NCBI GenBank assembly: GCA_034770075.1
Contig: CM068382.1
Span: forward strand, 16,796,616 to 16,860,615
DNA from: Aralia elata
Lineage: Eukaryota; Streptophyta; Magnoliopsida; Apiales; Araliaceae
Length of the DNA: 64,000 bases
Direction of reading: 5' to 3'
Shown one piece after another: positions 22,265 to 36,099 of the stretch. The first letter of the stretch is position 1; every line of letters begins with the position of its first letter. A model generated the notes under the pieces. The model had not been told where the DNA came from, made no database searches, and saw only the letters and a list, made by a program, of their open reading frames with translations. Both the position numbers and the translations under genes were made by a program.

Positions 22265-25164
22265 TTACAAATTTATTTTACCTGATATACCATCCAACCT
22301 ACTCTTATACTTTACTTGCATCCTCTTCATGACTTCCCCATGTTTTTAATATAAAATAAAAAGGAAGAAAAAGAAGAAGAAAATACCTCCCCTCAACGCA
22401 ATTACAATCTAAATTATTTATTAACATCGTCTATTTAGACATTTCTTGTCCAGCCATATTTATAATGTACGTATGCATCTATTATTCAACATTGCTGAGC
22501 TTGCACTCCATGTATTATTTCTTACTCCAACTTAGCCTAAAACTCAGATTTCAATTTACTTTTCCTTATCTCCAATTTAGCACCAACACATTTCCTAATC
22601 TCATTAATTAATATAATATCATTAACTTGTATAATTGACCGTGATATTTAATTCGAACTGTCTTTTGTTTACTCATCCGTAGCTAAGGGAAAAAAAAGGG
22701 TTTAACACCTATCTTTAGTGTTATCTTATTTCACAATTTTCACAAAGCAGTTGCTCAATCATACATGTCCTCCTTATTCTTTGAAACTCACTAATGACCA
22801 ATATATAGAGGCTCTTCCCTTTAATTCCCTCTATATCATGCTTCTTAATTGATACTTGATACTGTGTGAAAATTAGTGGCAGACCGCGGATTTACTCTAC
22901 CTTTATATGGAAACGCATTTTGTTCTTCAGAGTACAGACATAATTTTGTGCATTACGTGTGAAATTAAATGTGTTGATCACAACGTCTTCCTATGGGAAT
23001 CCTATACAATATAAAGATTATCATTGTAATGTTGGCGGTTCATAATTGTTTTTGAGCCGATATTTTTTGTTCTAAGGGGTTGGCCAACTTTGTTTTTGAG
23101 CTGATTGTGTCTTTAATTTAGGAACTTTAATAAATTTGATATGCTTATAAATTGAACTTAAATAATGGTACTCATCATTTTTTGCTAGGCACCGTTTAGT
23201 GCATGTTTGGTTAACGTTATTCAGTGCATTAATTTGAAAGTGCAAATGCATTTAAAAATTTTGTTTGTTTGGGAACAACTTATATCAACGCATGCAAATT
23301 ATTTAATTCACAAACGCTACGTTTGACACTCAAACTCAACACATCAAAAATGTTATAGTACATTTAGACGTTCAAACGTACTAAGAGTAGTGGCCAGTAC
23401 AAAAAAATTCTCTTCGGGCCACTGGATGTCTGAATTAACGGTGTAAGATCTGGTTGCTGGAATAATATTCATATCAACTGGTTACTATAGAGCATTTCCC
23501 TATATATACATATAGTGGGGTGAAAGGAAGGGAGTATATAAAAAGCTAGCAATGCTGCAAGAGTTTGGATTAGGCTTAACCTTATGGAGCCAATATGCTA
23601 ATTTTGAGTGTGATCTATACCTGGGACAACATTGAAAAACTGAACATACTTTGGCAAGTTTAAGACGAGGATTTTTGATCTTTTGGTAACTGAGGCCAGG
23701 TATTCGGTAAATTGTTGGTCAAAATAATTCATCAGAAACTCTGGGCGAGACGGTTAGATTTGTCAAAATAAGACAGAAATTGGATTTTTGTTCACGAGGT
23801 AGGACCAAAGTTTTTATTTTTTAAATGCACAACCTTCACTTCTTTATAATGCTGCCAACATATGATACAAGGAAAATCCATTGGGGGGCATCTTTATCTA
23901 TTGAGCAATCCAAGCTTGAGGAGGACAAAACTGCAAATGGTATCTTTGAGACTCTAATGCTGCGTTTGGATTGAGAAAATGAAATAGAGGTAAGAATGAA
24001 ATGAAAAATAGTATATTTAATGGTCAGTTTGAAGGATAAATTATTCTAATAGAATAAAAATTCATTTCATCCCCTTGTTTTTTATATCCCATGTTGGAGG
24101 TGGTGTAATATAATTCATTTCAATAGAATCGATATACGTGATAATTTTGTCATCGTATTACACTACCCACCACCATCAACAACCAAACTTACACTTAAAA
24201 TACTTTAAAACCATTCCATTCCATTCCGTCAATTCAAAAATAGAGATGTTGAAAAAGTGTCATGTCGCCGTCAGAAAGAGCTACCTTCTTAAAACCTCAA
24301 TCAAATATTGGATATGTGCAATTACTAGCTTATTTTACCGCGTTTGCAGCAATAACATTCGGTACGTCTGAGCTCCAAATGATGCGTTTTGAGTTAAATA
24401 AGTTGTGTTTGAAATAAACTGCTTGTTAGATAACAAAATTTTAAAGTGCGTTTGGATCTTTAAACACTTCATAAGTTGGTAAACCACCTTCCAATATTCT
24501 CAAATTATAATCCGTGTCACAAAAGTTACTTGATTCAACTAAACAAAAGAGGAAATAAGGTTACTTTTCTCACGAGAGAAAGCCTAATATACGTATACTA
24601 GCGGTAACCTGTGCCGCCGGCACGAAAATTGTTTTTGGATTGGAAGAAAAAAGTAGAAGAAGAAAGTATTGGGGATAGGGTTTGGAGAGGAAAAAACAGT
24701 AGAAGAAGAGGAAATAAAGAAATGGAAAATAATGAACGGTCAAATTTATGCCAAATTTTGGATGACTCAGATAATTTATTAGATGAGTAGGAAATTCAAA
24801 ATCATTTGTATTTTTTAGGAAATTCAAATCATTTGTATTTTGTTAGATTGATGTTTGATCCCAATCATAACTCAAGAAGCTTAAGTTATTATATCAAGTC
24901 TTCAACTTGACAGTCTCTTGTTGAACCAAATGGAAGGATTCATATAAACTCACATGTGATTCTAACATTTTCCAAGAAAAATGCAAAAACATGAAAAGCG
25001 CAGTAAAAGTGGACTTTTGTTCAGTAGCCTGAGGGATTGGTGCTGCTGGTGCACATGGCCTCCTGTATGCTCTTTCTCTTACTTTTATTTCGCGCTCTAA
25101 AGCTAAAACATGGAAGATGTGAGTGGGGCAAAAAACAGAGGAAAATTAAATGAGCCTTTCTACA
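22265..25164. other. Gene-free stretch with transposon debris
   Basis: No gene seen. It contains the 23390-23510 repeat described above, a MITE-like area around 23940-24130, and a dispersed repeat at 24575-24850 that is also found in COI1b intron 1. Confidence 0.4.
24575..24850. repeat. Dispersed repeat shared with COI1b intron 1
   Basis: ACTAGCGGTAACCTGTGCC and GCCGGCAC near the left, a purine-rich middle (GAAGAAGAGG) and AATTCAAAATCATTTGTATTT near the right correspond in order to 45090-45315 (ACTAGCACTTCGCCCGTGCC, CCGGCAC, GAGGCGAAGAAG, TCAAAATCATTTGTGTTTTG). Same orientation. Class unknown. Confidence 0.55.
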
Positions 25165-25496
25165 GCGACCGGCGCCCAGCGACATTCTGGCGATCGGTCG
25201 GAAATTTTGTGTTTTTTTTTTTTTTTTTTTGACTCCAAAATAATTTATATGATTTATTGGTACAAAAATTTTTACAAAAAAGGTGATTTAGGTGTGTTTT
25301 GGATACATATACAAAACAGTGTTGTACAGATTGTACAACACTGTTTTGCATATGTATCCAAAACACACCTAAATCACTTTTTTTGTAAAAAATTTTGTAC
25401 CAATAAATCATATAAATTATTTTGGAGTCAAAACCAAAAAAAAAAAAAGGCCAAAATTTCCGACCGGTCGCCAGAATGTCGCTGGGCGCCGGTCGC
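25165..25496. mobile_element. Long-hairpin MITE, copy 1
   Basis: The two halves are near-perfect inverted copies, from GCGACCGGCGCCCAGCGAC at the left end to its complement at 25478-25496. They meet at a palindromic centre (GTGTTGTACAGATTGTACAACAC) near 25330. The RNA would form a roughly 160-bp stem. The same family occurs at 53161-53504. Confidence 0.85.
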
Positions 25497-27724
25497 CCAA
25501 GAATTATTCAAATTAAATTTCTCTGTTTATCATAATTTTCTCTATACTATAAGCAGGTACTATTCTTCAGTCCTTTATCATAATTTTCTCCATACTATAA
25601 ACAGTACTACTATTCTTCAGAAATTAAATTTCTCTGTCGATGAATGAATTTACCTGCTCGAAAAACAATGGCTAATGGAATCTAGTTGCTCATTAAATTA
25701 ATGTCAGTCATGGGAGAAATTTAATCATGTTTGTCTAAATCTGGACTGCATAAATTTGTCCCCTCAGGGTCAAGTCGCGCTCTTAGTATCGACTGGGATG
25801 AATAAAGAGAAAGTCAGTTAAAATAGTAAAAAAAAATTAATAATAAAAAAGAGTAAACGTTTTCAACAGCAATAAAGCAGAGCAAATAGTAGAAGATTAG
25901 TGCGGTGTCCCGTGAACGAGAGAGACGAAGTCACGCCATACACAAGAACTCTAGACCTTACAATTACTTACAAGGTCCTACTTATAACTAAATCTTGGAC
26001 AAATCTTAGTGAATAAATAAGATCTAGCATTAGATGCCTACTGAGCCTATTGAATCCAAGAAAACAGCACTAGTAAAAAAAAAATATATCACCCAGTGAC
26101 AATTATTTAATTAGACTATTAGTATACAAGTGTATAGGAGTATAATTTAAAGAGCATACAAATATGGGTGTCATTTTCCAGTCACAGTTATAACCTCACT
26201 TGTAAAACACAATGTTAGTTGGCTTATACGGCTGCATTACTGACTAATGCGTGGATACCATTAACAAGGTGACATATAATTAGCATATATATATATATAT
26301 ATATATCCATCATTCGGATTAAAAATATAAATATGATTAATTTATTTTATTTACCTGTTGTTTCTATATGTTTCACTTATTTTGAGCCTCAGGCCACGGA
26401 CTATACTTTAAAAAGTGCTTATGAGGTTTTTATCAATCATTTATTAATTTAGTTTGTAAAGATTGGCTAATCCTGGAGGATTATTATTCCATTAGTTTTG
26501 ATCAAAGTGCAAAATGAAATAGTTAATGGTTTGGTGACAGCCACAGTTATGTTACCCCCTCTTTATTCAACCAAATGATTTCCCTCTTCTACAAAGACCA
26601 GGTTTAGAAGGTCGAGCTTGGTGCGATAATCAAGTACTCAGATGTTTAAATAGAGGTAATCTTACATATATTTAACACCACTCTACATATTCTACTATTC
26701 TTGTTACAGGAGTCTTGTGCACAAGACATGACACACAAAAATCAAGATCAAAACTAATAAAAGCAATAATCTTGTTCTTATACTAAAAAAATAATAATAT
26801 TGTTGGAAAAAAATAATATTCTCTGATCAAAAAATATCATTTTAAATATTAAGTATTAATAGAGCAATTATAAATATATCATTAAATATATCTACCCTAA
26901 GTGAGAAAATATTGGACAATGAAATGTTATGATGAGTTATTAATTAATAAAAAAAAATCCAATTAAAAACTTCAAATAAAAATGAGCCACATATATATAG
27001 TTAATCTATACAGGTGCACTAGGGAGTAGGGATCATCAATATCGTTGTCTACCAAGTGGAGGACCACTTAGTCCTCTGATGTCTTGTCCAATATCCCCAC
27101 CCATGTTTCTTGCTGTTTGACACCAATCTACTGGTAGTCATTAGTTGGGAAACCCTAGCTAGTGCATGCTATATTATTTGATTATTGAACAAGCTTTTTT
27201 TTCTAAAAAAAAATAATTATTAAATTTAAGGTAGTGAATAATATAGAGTATAGACTGCTTTATTTTCTTTTACCCGGGCTTGTTGCACATTTTTATATTA
27301 TACTGAAAAAAGAAACTTTAGTGTGACACAAATTATGAGGGAGGAGAAGTGGACATGGAAGATCTTTATTGTTGGTAATGATGATGAATTTTCCAAGGTC
27401 AATTGACCGACCCATGTTAAGAAAACTTGATATCCAGCTTAAAAGCCGGACTCAATTTACTTTCTTGAAAAGTTAAAAAATAAAGGAAATATAGAGGTAA
27501 ATAGTTATATATTTTAAAATAGAGGGAGTAAAATGAAAAAGATGATGTGAGGCTAAGTGGAAGCAATGTATTCTTCACGTCCTTACAAACAAAGCTGTAA
27601 ATAAAAATAAAATAAATAAATTATAAAAAAAAAAAAAGCAACAACTGTAAATAAAAAAAGAAGAAACAGAAAATAGATATTGTGGCCAAACAAGACTCTA
27701 ATCAGAATCCGCTGAAGATAAACT

Positions 27725-27790
27725 ACAAACAGTCCTTGGTAGAGTGGATGAATTAGAATATTATGTCCTCAAGGCTCGAGTACGTAGTAT
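27725..27790 (+). repeat. Possible tRNA-derived SINE head
   Basis: TTGGTAGAGTGGATGA resembles a pol III A box and GGCTCGAGTAC, about 40 bases later, resembles a B box. The surrounding sequence does not fold as a tRNA, so this is at most a SINE fragment. Confidence 0.25.
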
Positions 27791-29639
27791 TAGAAATCAA
27801 ACCATAACAAACAGTAGTCCCATTTCACAAATTTTTTTATTACAATCCTTCTGAATAACTGTATAAAATAATATAATATTTTTAATTTTGTTATTTAATT
27901 TTATTAACATGTTACTGCGGTTAAATTAATAACTTATTACTACGTGTGAAAAATTAAAAATTAAAAATACATTCCTATCATATAGGAATTTTGTAAATGA
28001 CACTTTGTTTTTGATGGGAGGGGAATATATTTTAGTGTTTCAGATATAGGAAATCAGTCATCTTCTAAAGATACGATTAAAGTTTCTTCTAATTAAAGTT
28101 TCTTAAAGAAGAAAGATTTGGTTGCAAGATTTGTATTTTAGATTACATAGTACTGAGTATTATGATTTGAAAATTTATGGTCTCATCATATAAGATTAGT
28201 AGCTGTACGGATTCAATTAATATAATACTAAATCTTTTTGAGTTCAATTACCCATAATTAAATCACTATAATATCATGTTTACGTACGATTAATCTTTTT
28301 TTTATATTTTAAGTTCCACTTTTTAGGGAATACAATATAATTTTATAAAATAATACTAGGAACACCAACGATACACAAAAAATTATGAACGCATGGTATA
28401 AAAAAAGAAAACAAATAAGAAGCGAGACCTACAATTGAATGTTTTACCCATTTTGATTGGTACCTCAGTCTTAGCCACTAAACTAAGACTTCATCGACCA
28501 ATTAATCTTTCTTAGTTCAACTACTCATAATTAAATCACTATAATACCATGTTTCATTCCGTTATCTAGAAATAAAACATCAATTTATTGGGTTTTTTGA
28601 GATTCTTATGTTAATTTTTAATTATTCATCACAGTCCGATCAAAAACAAATATTTTAGCACAAGTACTAGGAAAAATTCACGTGTAATTAATCATTGTGC
28701 TTTACTTGCTTTTTGAAAGTAATTGCAAAATTTTGCATCAAGGGGTGAAAGGTGAGAGGGAGCAAAAACCATAAGCTAGTGGTTGCAACTATGTTTTATT
28801 CTTTAAGAATATAATCTAAAAAAAGTTCAATTAAAACAGAATTCATATGTAAAATATGCCATGCAATGGATTATATAGTCTCCTTAATATAATTGTACTT
28901 TCATTTTCTAGATGAGGAATAATATTATTTCATTCAAATATTGAAATATTATTTTAAGGTCAAGTTTGGAGACTTTTTTTCTTTTAAAATAATAAAAAAA
29001 CCTTATCTACAGCAATTTCATTTTTAACTCTTTTTTTCTTTAAGAATTCTTTAGCTTCATTGTTCTGTTCAACCCCCCCCCCCCCCAATAATTGAATTTA
29101 AATGAGGGAAACTAAAAATGGTATTCTATAATTACTTCAAAATGCAATTAAAAAAAACTTCAGTAAGCAGCAATTAAATAAATGAAGAATATTATGAAAA
29201 CTTTAATCAACTGAAGGCCCTAGTCTTAATAGAGATTGATGCATTATCTTGTGTCTACTTTAATTAGCATCAAAGTTAACCTAGAAAAAAGAGAATAGCA
29301 TCCTTTTGCTTTATATAGGTTTAATTATAAAGCTGGTTATAAATAGATTATAGAATATATTCTTGTTATGTTAATTACACCTCCATAATCCCATAGGCAT
29401 CTAACTCACAAAGTGAAGGGGGTATCGATACAGTAGAAATTCGAAACTAATCTATATGTATATGTGCAACGTTTTGTTTAATGGATGAGCCATAATTAAG
29501 CCATTTATATGATTTTATATTTCGTTTTTTTATTGTGAATTTCGTGGATAATTATCGTTTTTAACATTTTAACGATATATTTAATATAATGGATCAATCT
29601 TATAATCTCATCAAATCACATGTATTGATATATGTCGCT

Positions 29640-29940
29640 AAGACCTAAAAATGAACAAACAGTTCGAGCTCGATTCGTATTCACTCGAGTAAAAGTTAGA
29701 TTCGAGCTCGACTCAAAATATAAATGATTCAAATATGAGCAAATTTTAAAATTCGATAAATTATTCGAACCTCCTCAAATTGCAATTTTCTATTGATATT
29801 CGGATTATATTCGTTCGAAAAGTTCAAATTGTTCGGACGAGCCTCAATCAAATCTTATTTTATACTCGATAAATTTTGTGAACTAAATCTGAGCAACTCA
29901 ATACTCGGTTCGACTCGATTCATTTAAACTCTTATACAAC
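29640..29940. repeat. Dispersed GTTCGAGCTCG repeat
   Basis: AACAGTTCGAGCTCGATTCG and the following CTCGAGT/GAGCTCG motifs belong to a family related to the hAT-like repeats. The part from about 29820 (CTCAATCAAATCTTATTTTA) aligns with 43495-43570 inside the complete element. Confidence 0.6.
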
Positions 29941-32853
29941 GCAATTATAATTTAGTAAAAAACTTTCACAATCATAAAAATTATAAGGCGTCTATTAGAA
30001 CGGCTAGGCATCTAAAAGTGGCTAAAATTGCCTTGACGGAGTAATTAGCAGTAATACTATTTTACAAATATTTTGAAATTATTAATAGGATGAAATGGCA
30101 CCTAACCAATTGGCAATTAGTTGTAAAAAAAATTAAAGGGTATAGACTGTAAAATGATTCCTTCCAGTTGGATCATCCAACTTTTAACAACATATTGTTA
30201 ACAAATGTCAACTAACTACAGTAACTGAAAGAACAAGAACAACTTTAAAAGGAGAATTCAAGTTATGTGCATTATTATTACTATTTTAATTCATAAAGTT
30301 AATTTCACTAAGATCAAAAGCAAGATGTGACTGAAAGCAATTTCCCATTTGCCAAAAAAATAATGTTAAGTGATTGCTTATAGTAGATGATTAATTTGCA
30401 GACAATAAATATATTCTCCAGTTGAATAATTTAACAAAATTATTTATTAGAATTGGGGATTTGAGGGATCCACGAGTTCTAGACGTAGAGATCTTATTTA
30501 TTTAATTTTGTCACCTATTAATTTATTTGGTCAAATTTGGACATAATCAAACACAATTATTATATTATAAACATATAGGGTAGGGGCGGTATAAATAAAA
30601 TTATATAAATACAAGTAACTTAACTATCAGGCCAGCTAAATAATAATAAGGTCAAAACAATAATTGATTTATGTGTCATAGACATTTTATAATCTCAATA
30701 ATGGTTTGATCAATTTTGTTTATGGTGGGTTTTTAGGAAATAAAGTTTAAATTAAAAAATATTTTTTTTGGACATGAGAAAAAAATAGTTTAAATTAAAA
30801 CTCATCATCTTTTATATTTGGGTTTTTTTTTGTAGAGTAATATTGTCATAGTGATAAAATATAGTTAAAAAAATAAATATTATTTTGTATTTTATTTTTG
30901 TAATTAATCTTTAGTCATCAAAGCATCGTTGTTCTTTGGATCTGTATCTGGTTGCTCGTTGCTTCTAAGATCCTATCATTGACATAGTTATTTTTAATAT
31001 AAATCCTTAAGATAAATATATGTTTGTTAATAATTATGCTTAAATATGTGGTTAACAGTCGTTAATGCGGAAAAAATCAAAAATGAAAGGGAGTTTAGTG
31101 GGGAGTATTTGGAAGGATAATTATTCTAGCCAATCAGAAAATGTGTAAAAAAATATTATTAACCTTTTGAGGTCAATATTTATAAATTCAAAATTGACAT
31201 AACTTTAGTTAATTTAATTTTAATTAGTATAATGATAAATATTGTATACTATATAAAAAGTATTACTAATTATAAAATTTATTAATTCGCAATTTTTTAA
31301 TGACTTCTATTAATTTTGTTTTAAAATATCTCAAATTAATTTTTAAAATTCAACAATAAACTTATAGTTTAGAACATAGGAAGTACTATATTTATATATT
31401 TTGTGGCTAAATTATAACTAACATAATATAAGAGATTTTTTTATTATACTTTATTTTACAAACTTAGGAGAAAACAAGAGAAAAAAGTAAACTAAAAAAT
31501 CTAGAAAAAAATTACCTTGCATGTCATGTAACGTGCAACTTCTATGCTAATGCTAGGATGATAAATTTAAAATTATATAGGTAGTGTAGTGGCAGGCACT
31601 AGGGTAGTGACAGGAATTTAATTCCTCATGTTCAAAACTTAACTCATGAAACGGCAGTTATAGGACTCAAATCCTGTCATTAGATTCCAGACAGATCAAG
31701 CATGCGCCATGTGGGGGGCAACTGCCCCTGCTTCTGGGTGATACTTCATCCTTTTCATTGTATAAGTGGTTCAAGGTTCTTTTCCGCAATCACTTATAAA
31801 TTTGTCAAATTAACTTATAAGTTCATCAAATCAATTTATAAATCATTTATTACTGTTGAGATATTTGATAATAACTTATTTTTTTAATTTATAAGTTGAT
31901 TTATAAGTCAAAATAAATAAACAACAATTTGGTACTTATTTAAAAATGACTTATCCTTCTAAATATAATGTTCCTTTTGCACCTCTTCTATTTTATTAAA
32001 TTACATCTTTATCCTTCCAACCTAATATCTATTTCTTCTCCAACATAAACAAACATATAATAAAAAATGGTAAGACAAAAATATAACAAAAATGTAATAA
32101 TATATATATATATATATAATATATTATTAATATGTATTATATTTATTATATTATAATATAATATTAAATAAATATAATACATGTTATTTCCCAGAGGCAC
32201 TAAGAGATCTAGAAGAACAGTTGAATAGATTCTTTAAAATTTTTTCTTTTTAAGGAAATATTACCAGATAATAAATTAAACAAATTTAATTATGTACAGC
32301 GGAATATTGGTTTGAAAACTCCCTTCAAAGATTTAAGAAAAATCTCAATTCTGAATTTAGTTCACTTATGGAATTAAATCACAAACAAATATATAAAAAA
32401 TAAGTGCAGAAATATAAGTGCGAGCAAGTAAATGACACATGAAATTTTTAAGTGGTTCAAAGCACAAATAACTCTTAGTATACTCTCCTACTCCACGAAT
32501 AGGAAATCCACTAAGGATGCAAGGTAATTACTAAGATCTATTACAACAATGAATCACTAAGATTCCTTCAAATCGCTCAAACTTAACAGATGTCAGTAAG
32601 ACAAAGGTCACTCAAACGAGTTCACTAAGAACTTTTCAAGTCACTTAAACTTCGTAACAACAGGTCATTGAGATCAACGAATCACAAGAGATTAAATGAT
32701 TTTTGAGGTGCTACTAAGTTGCATTAAGCTCAGCTTCTGAAAGGCTTAATAGTAGAACAAGTCGTTATATTTCGTAGAGTAGAGTGTTCTTGAGATTTGA
32801 GCAGAGATTCAGCTGGATGTTCGTGATTCGTATTGTTTGATTGAATCTTCGCA

Positions 32854-32864
32854 CCCTTTTATAG
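32854..32864 (-). promoter_or_regulatory. TATA box of the solo LTR
   Basis: Minus-strand CTATAAAAGGG is a strong plant TATA-type match in mid-LTR, as expected for the U3/R promoter. Confidence 0.55.
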
Positions 32865-33149
32865 AAGATCTTGAGATTTTCCCGTTGAAAAGTTGTCGTT
32901 ACTCATTTAATGCTTCGATCTTATAAGATCTCTTATTCTTTATTTTTAAAGAGGATGTGTCAGCTTACTCGCGGCTCTAATAGGTCACATCTGACTGTTG
33001 TAATACCAACTACGTGGGTGATGTCACATTGCGCAAACTAGCTCTTAGACACAACTTGATCTGATCTTCATTTTGAACTTAGGATGATCAGTAACCATCT
33101 CGAAATCTTCACTCCATAAGTCTTCTCAATGTTAATCCAATGTCAGACT

Positions 33150-33440
33150 TGTCATACTCTACGATTTTGTCTGATCGTAGAGTTTCATGGAGATCGCAAA
33201 GTATTTGGATGACTCTACGATTTACATTCTACGATTTGCTTGCTCTACGATTTTAATTTCATTCTATCTTACGATCTTTGAGCAAACTCTGCAATTTGCG
33301 TTTTGCCTTACAATCTCAGAGCAGACTCTACGATTTGCGACTTGTCTTACAATCTCTAAGCAAACTCTGCGATATTTATTTTGTTTTACAAACTGTGAGC
33401 AGACTATGCGATCGTTCAATCATTCTTACGATCGTTTACA
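33150..33440. repeat. Degenerate tandem repeat inside the solo LTR
   Basis: Four to five copies of a roughly 45-50 bp unit with CTCTACGATTTGC and TTACAATCTC(A/T)(G/A)AGCA elements. Peptide-like frames here are by-products of the repeat. Confidence 0.7.
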
Positions 33441-33614
33441 TTTCTACAGCATATACATTCATTTAGCTCAATAAATCAACCTAACAACATTGATCTTCTA
33501 CTTTAAGTCCTTGTACAACAATTTCACATTTAATGACTTCACAAAAGTTATTAGTACAAATATACACCATCTCATCATCATTAAATCAAAATATGCAGTT
33601 GTCCTAACAATACA

Positions 33615-34569
33615 CACACACACACACACACACACTTATAAGCCGACTTTTGAAGTTAATAAATTTTTGTAGTCTTTTTGGCTTTTGAAATTCCCTTCAA
33701 CTTTTAAGATAATTATCTTTTTGTTCTTTTTATATTTTTTTATCTTGATAATACATATGAAATTGGAGTAATCACACATATTAAGAAATCTCATTAATTT
33801 TAATATTATGGAACTAATGTTAGCTTGAAATTTCATTTGCTACGCATGCACTAATGAATTATTATTCCTCCTTTCTCTTAATTACTCTATTTTTAGGAGC
33901 AAAGTAGGAAATTATTAGTTTTTTCTCTTATATATATATATATAAAACGTCTTATATTATAAAAAAAAAATTCTTTTAAAACAACTTATATAATAAAAAA
34001 GAGGGAGTACTAATATAGTGTCTCAAATTCAAAGTCTTATTTACTTCTGCCCAATTACATAATGTGAATATTTGGTTGCTTAGTATTTGTAATGTTTAGT
34101 GTGTTTGGAAGTTCAAACGCATTTGAAAATTTTATTTATTTAATAACAATTTATTTTAAACGCAACTTATTAACCGCAAACACAACATTTAGGTCTTAAA
34201 CGCAACGCATTAAAATTAGTGCGATAAGAACAAATTTAGCCATTTTTAAACTTTTATTATATTGAAATTTGTGTAAGTTATGCTTAAACATGATTTTTAA
34301 TTTTGAATTTTATTAAAATTAGATTTAATTATTTAGAAAATGTGTCCTGTGGAATTTTGAATTTTATTGAACAAAGCCCAAATGTGTCCTATGGAAATTT
34401 AGGATTCAAGAAAAATATCAATAAAGAAAAATAGAACTCCAATTTCATACGTATTACCAAGATAAAAAAATATAAAAAGAACAAAAATAGAATTATCTTA
34501 AAAGTTGAAGGGAATTCCAAAAGCCAAAAAGACTACAAAAATTTATTAACGCCAAAAGTCGGCTTATAA

Positions 34570-34603
<34 letters not shown>

Positions 34604-34605
34604 GT
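33615..34605. mobile_element. Inverted-repeat element with (CA)n arm ends
   Basis: 33615-33780 and 34425-34590 are inverted copies about 165 bp long with high identity: (CA)n then CTTATAAGCCGACTTTTG and TTTTTGTAGTCTTTTTGGC on the left, their complements on the right. The solo LTR sits in the (CA)n/(TA)n end of the left arm. The core has no coding sequence. Confidence 0.75.
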
Positions 34606-35003
34606 CCTTAATATTAATCTTAGTTTAAATAACACTCCTACTTCTTTTTAAAATTTCACAATATCCTTAATAATTTAAATGATATCGCAATTTGATTATA
34701 TATATTATAGACTATAAAAAGATATTTGACTTTATTATTTTTTCCGTTGCACAAAATGACATAAAAAGCTACGTTTTTAATAATACTATTATAATATATC
34801 ATATTATTCTCATATTTGTTATTATGATTTTATTATTTTACTTAATTATTAAATTAATAATTTATTATTTTTAAGAGTATACGCTCAACTACAAATGGAT
34901 TCTTCATATTCACTGGCTGTGTAAGTAAGATTATTATTATTATTAATTTTGTTTTTGGTGAAATAGATGGAGTGCTATTTTAATAACATTTTTATTTCAA
35001 GTA

Positions 35004-35261
35004 TTCCCTTCGTCCCAAATTAATTGCATTTCTAGGACTTTTTAAAGTCAAATTGACTATTTTTAAAACTAATCTTTTTACTATTTTTGCTAACATATAA
35101 GTGAAGATAGTATAACCAAAAGAAAGTATATACAATTTATTACTAATTTCAATTTTTATAATTTTAAAAATATATTTATATATGCTTAATTATTAATTTT
35201 AAAAATAGTCAATTTGACTTAAAAAAGTCCTAGAAAAGTAATTAATTTTGGACGGAGGGAG
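35004..35261. mobile_element. Stowaway-like MITE
   Basis: Ends TTCCCTTCGTCCCAAATTAA and AATTTTGGACGGAGGGAG are the Stowaway-type inverted termini. Subterminal AGGACTTTTTAAAGTCAAATTGACT is repeated inverted near 35205. The flanking TA is intact at the left and CA at the right. Confidence 0.75.
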
Positions 35262-36099
35262 CATTTGTTTGTAAATGTCGGCCACAATTTTGTGACGTGG
35301 CCTGCTGTTTATAAGCTTCCACATCCATCATATTTGGCGAATCTTTTGAACGATTGAAGGTAAAGTAAACAAAAATATAAAAAGTAGTGGCATTATTAAA
35401 ATTATGTGTACTTGAATGTCAAGGAAAAATGACCTCTGGATAATACTTTTTTTTTGTTTTTTGTCAAATACATTTTTATTATGAATTTGGCTGATGGAGA
35501 AATTTACATTTATTTTTTAATTGTCAGCTACGTTGATAAATATTAATGATAATTTTTTTAGAAATATATACAATAAATGAGACCCTCTAATAATTATAAG
35601 TTATCTATTTTTTTGAAGAGTTATATTTCGTAACTTTAATTCGACACAAATTTATCGCCATTCATATTAAGACTCAATTATAAACTTTATTTTAAATTAT
35701 AAAAAATAAAAATTATGAAAAATTAAAATATGCCATTTTATTATTTTACAAGTATTTGATTTTCAAGTATTTGGTTGTTAAGTTCAGCCACAATAAAATG
35801 AATAAATTATAAGATAAAAAAGAAATTGACGGTTATCTCATGCTCTTACATAATTGAATACACTTTCTTTTATATTATATATAAAAAATATTTTTAAAAT
35901 ATTATTATTATATAGATACTTAATTCAAAAACATGAATTAACCTTCACCTGTATCCTCAAATTTTAATTTATCAAACAAGATTTACATCTGATCTGATCA
36001 GAAGGAGGTGAATTAAAAGTGATTCAGATAGAAACAAACGCTACCTTAGTCATCATATTTTTTTGTCTTTACCTATTTTTTTCCTTATTTTTTAGTAAC

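Larger units (their letters stand above)
25497..32181. other. Gene-poor AT-rich region
   Basis: About 6.7 kb without any supported gene. It includes a (TA)n run at about 26285, a C tract at about 29072, scattered Stowaway-like fragments (for example near 27520 and 31320), the repeats at 27725 and 29640 listed separately, and a degraded ACTTATAAGT-type MITE at about 31760-31960. Confidence 0.45.
32182..33609 (-). mobile_element. Solo LTR, TSD ATACA
   Basis: A 1428-bp unit with complementary ends (TGTTATTTCC... / ...GTCCTAACA, i.e. TG...CA) is flanked by ATACA at 32177-32181 and 33610-33614. No second LTR or internal coding region is present, so it is read as a solo LTR left by LTR-LTR recombination. 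The promoter-like CTATAAAAGGG on the minus strand gives the orientation. A degenerate tandem repeat with CTCTACGATTTGC motifs lies at about 33150-33440. Copia versus Gypsy origin cannot be decided. Confidence 0.8.

Noticed and set aside
25150..25647. 165-codon frame across the hairpin MITE
   Set aside because: Open on both strands because the element is a near-perfect palindrome; no start context or domain.
33187..33474. Repetitive peptide frames (TLRFATCLTISKQTLR type) as a gene
   Set aside because: They come from a tandem repeat within the solo LTR, and two frames are open at once.
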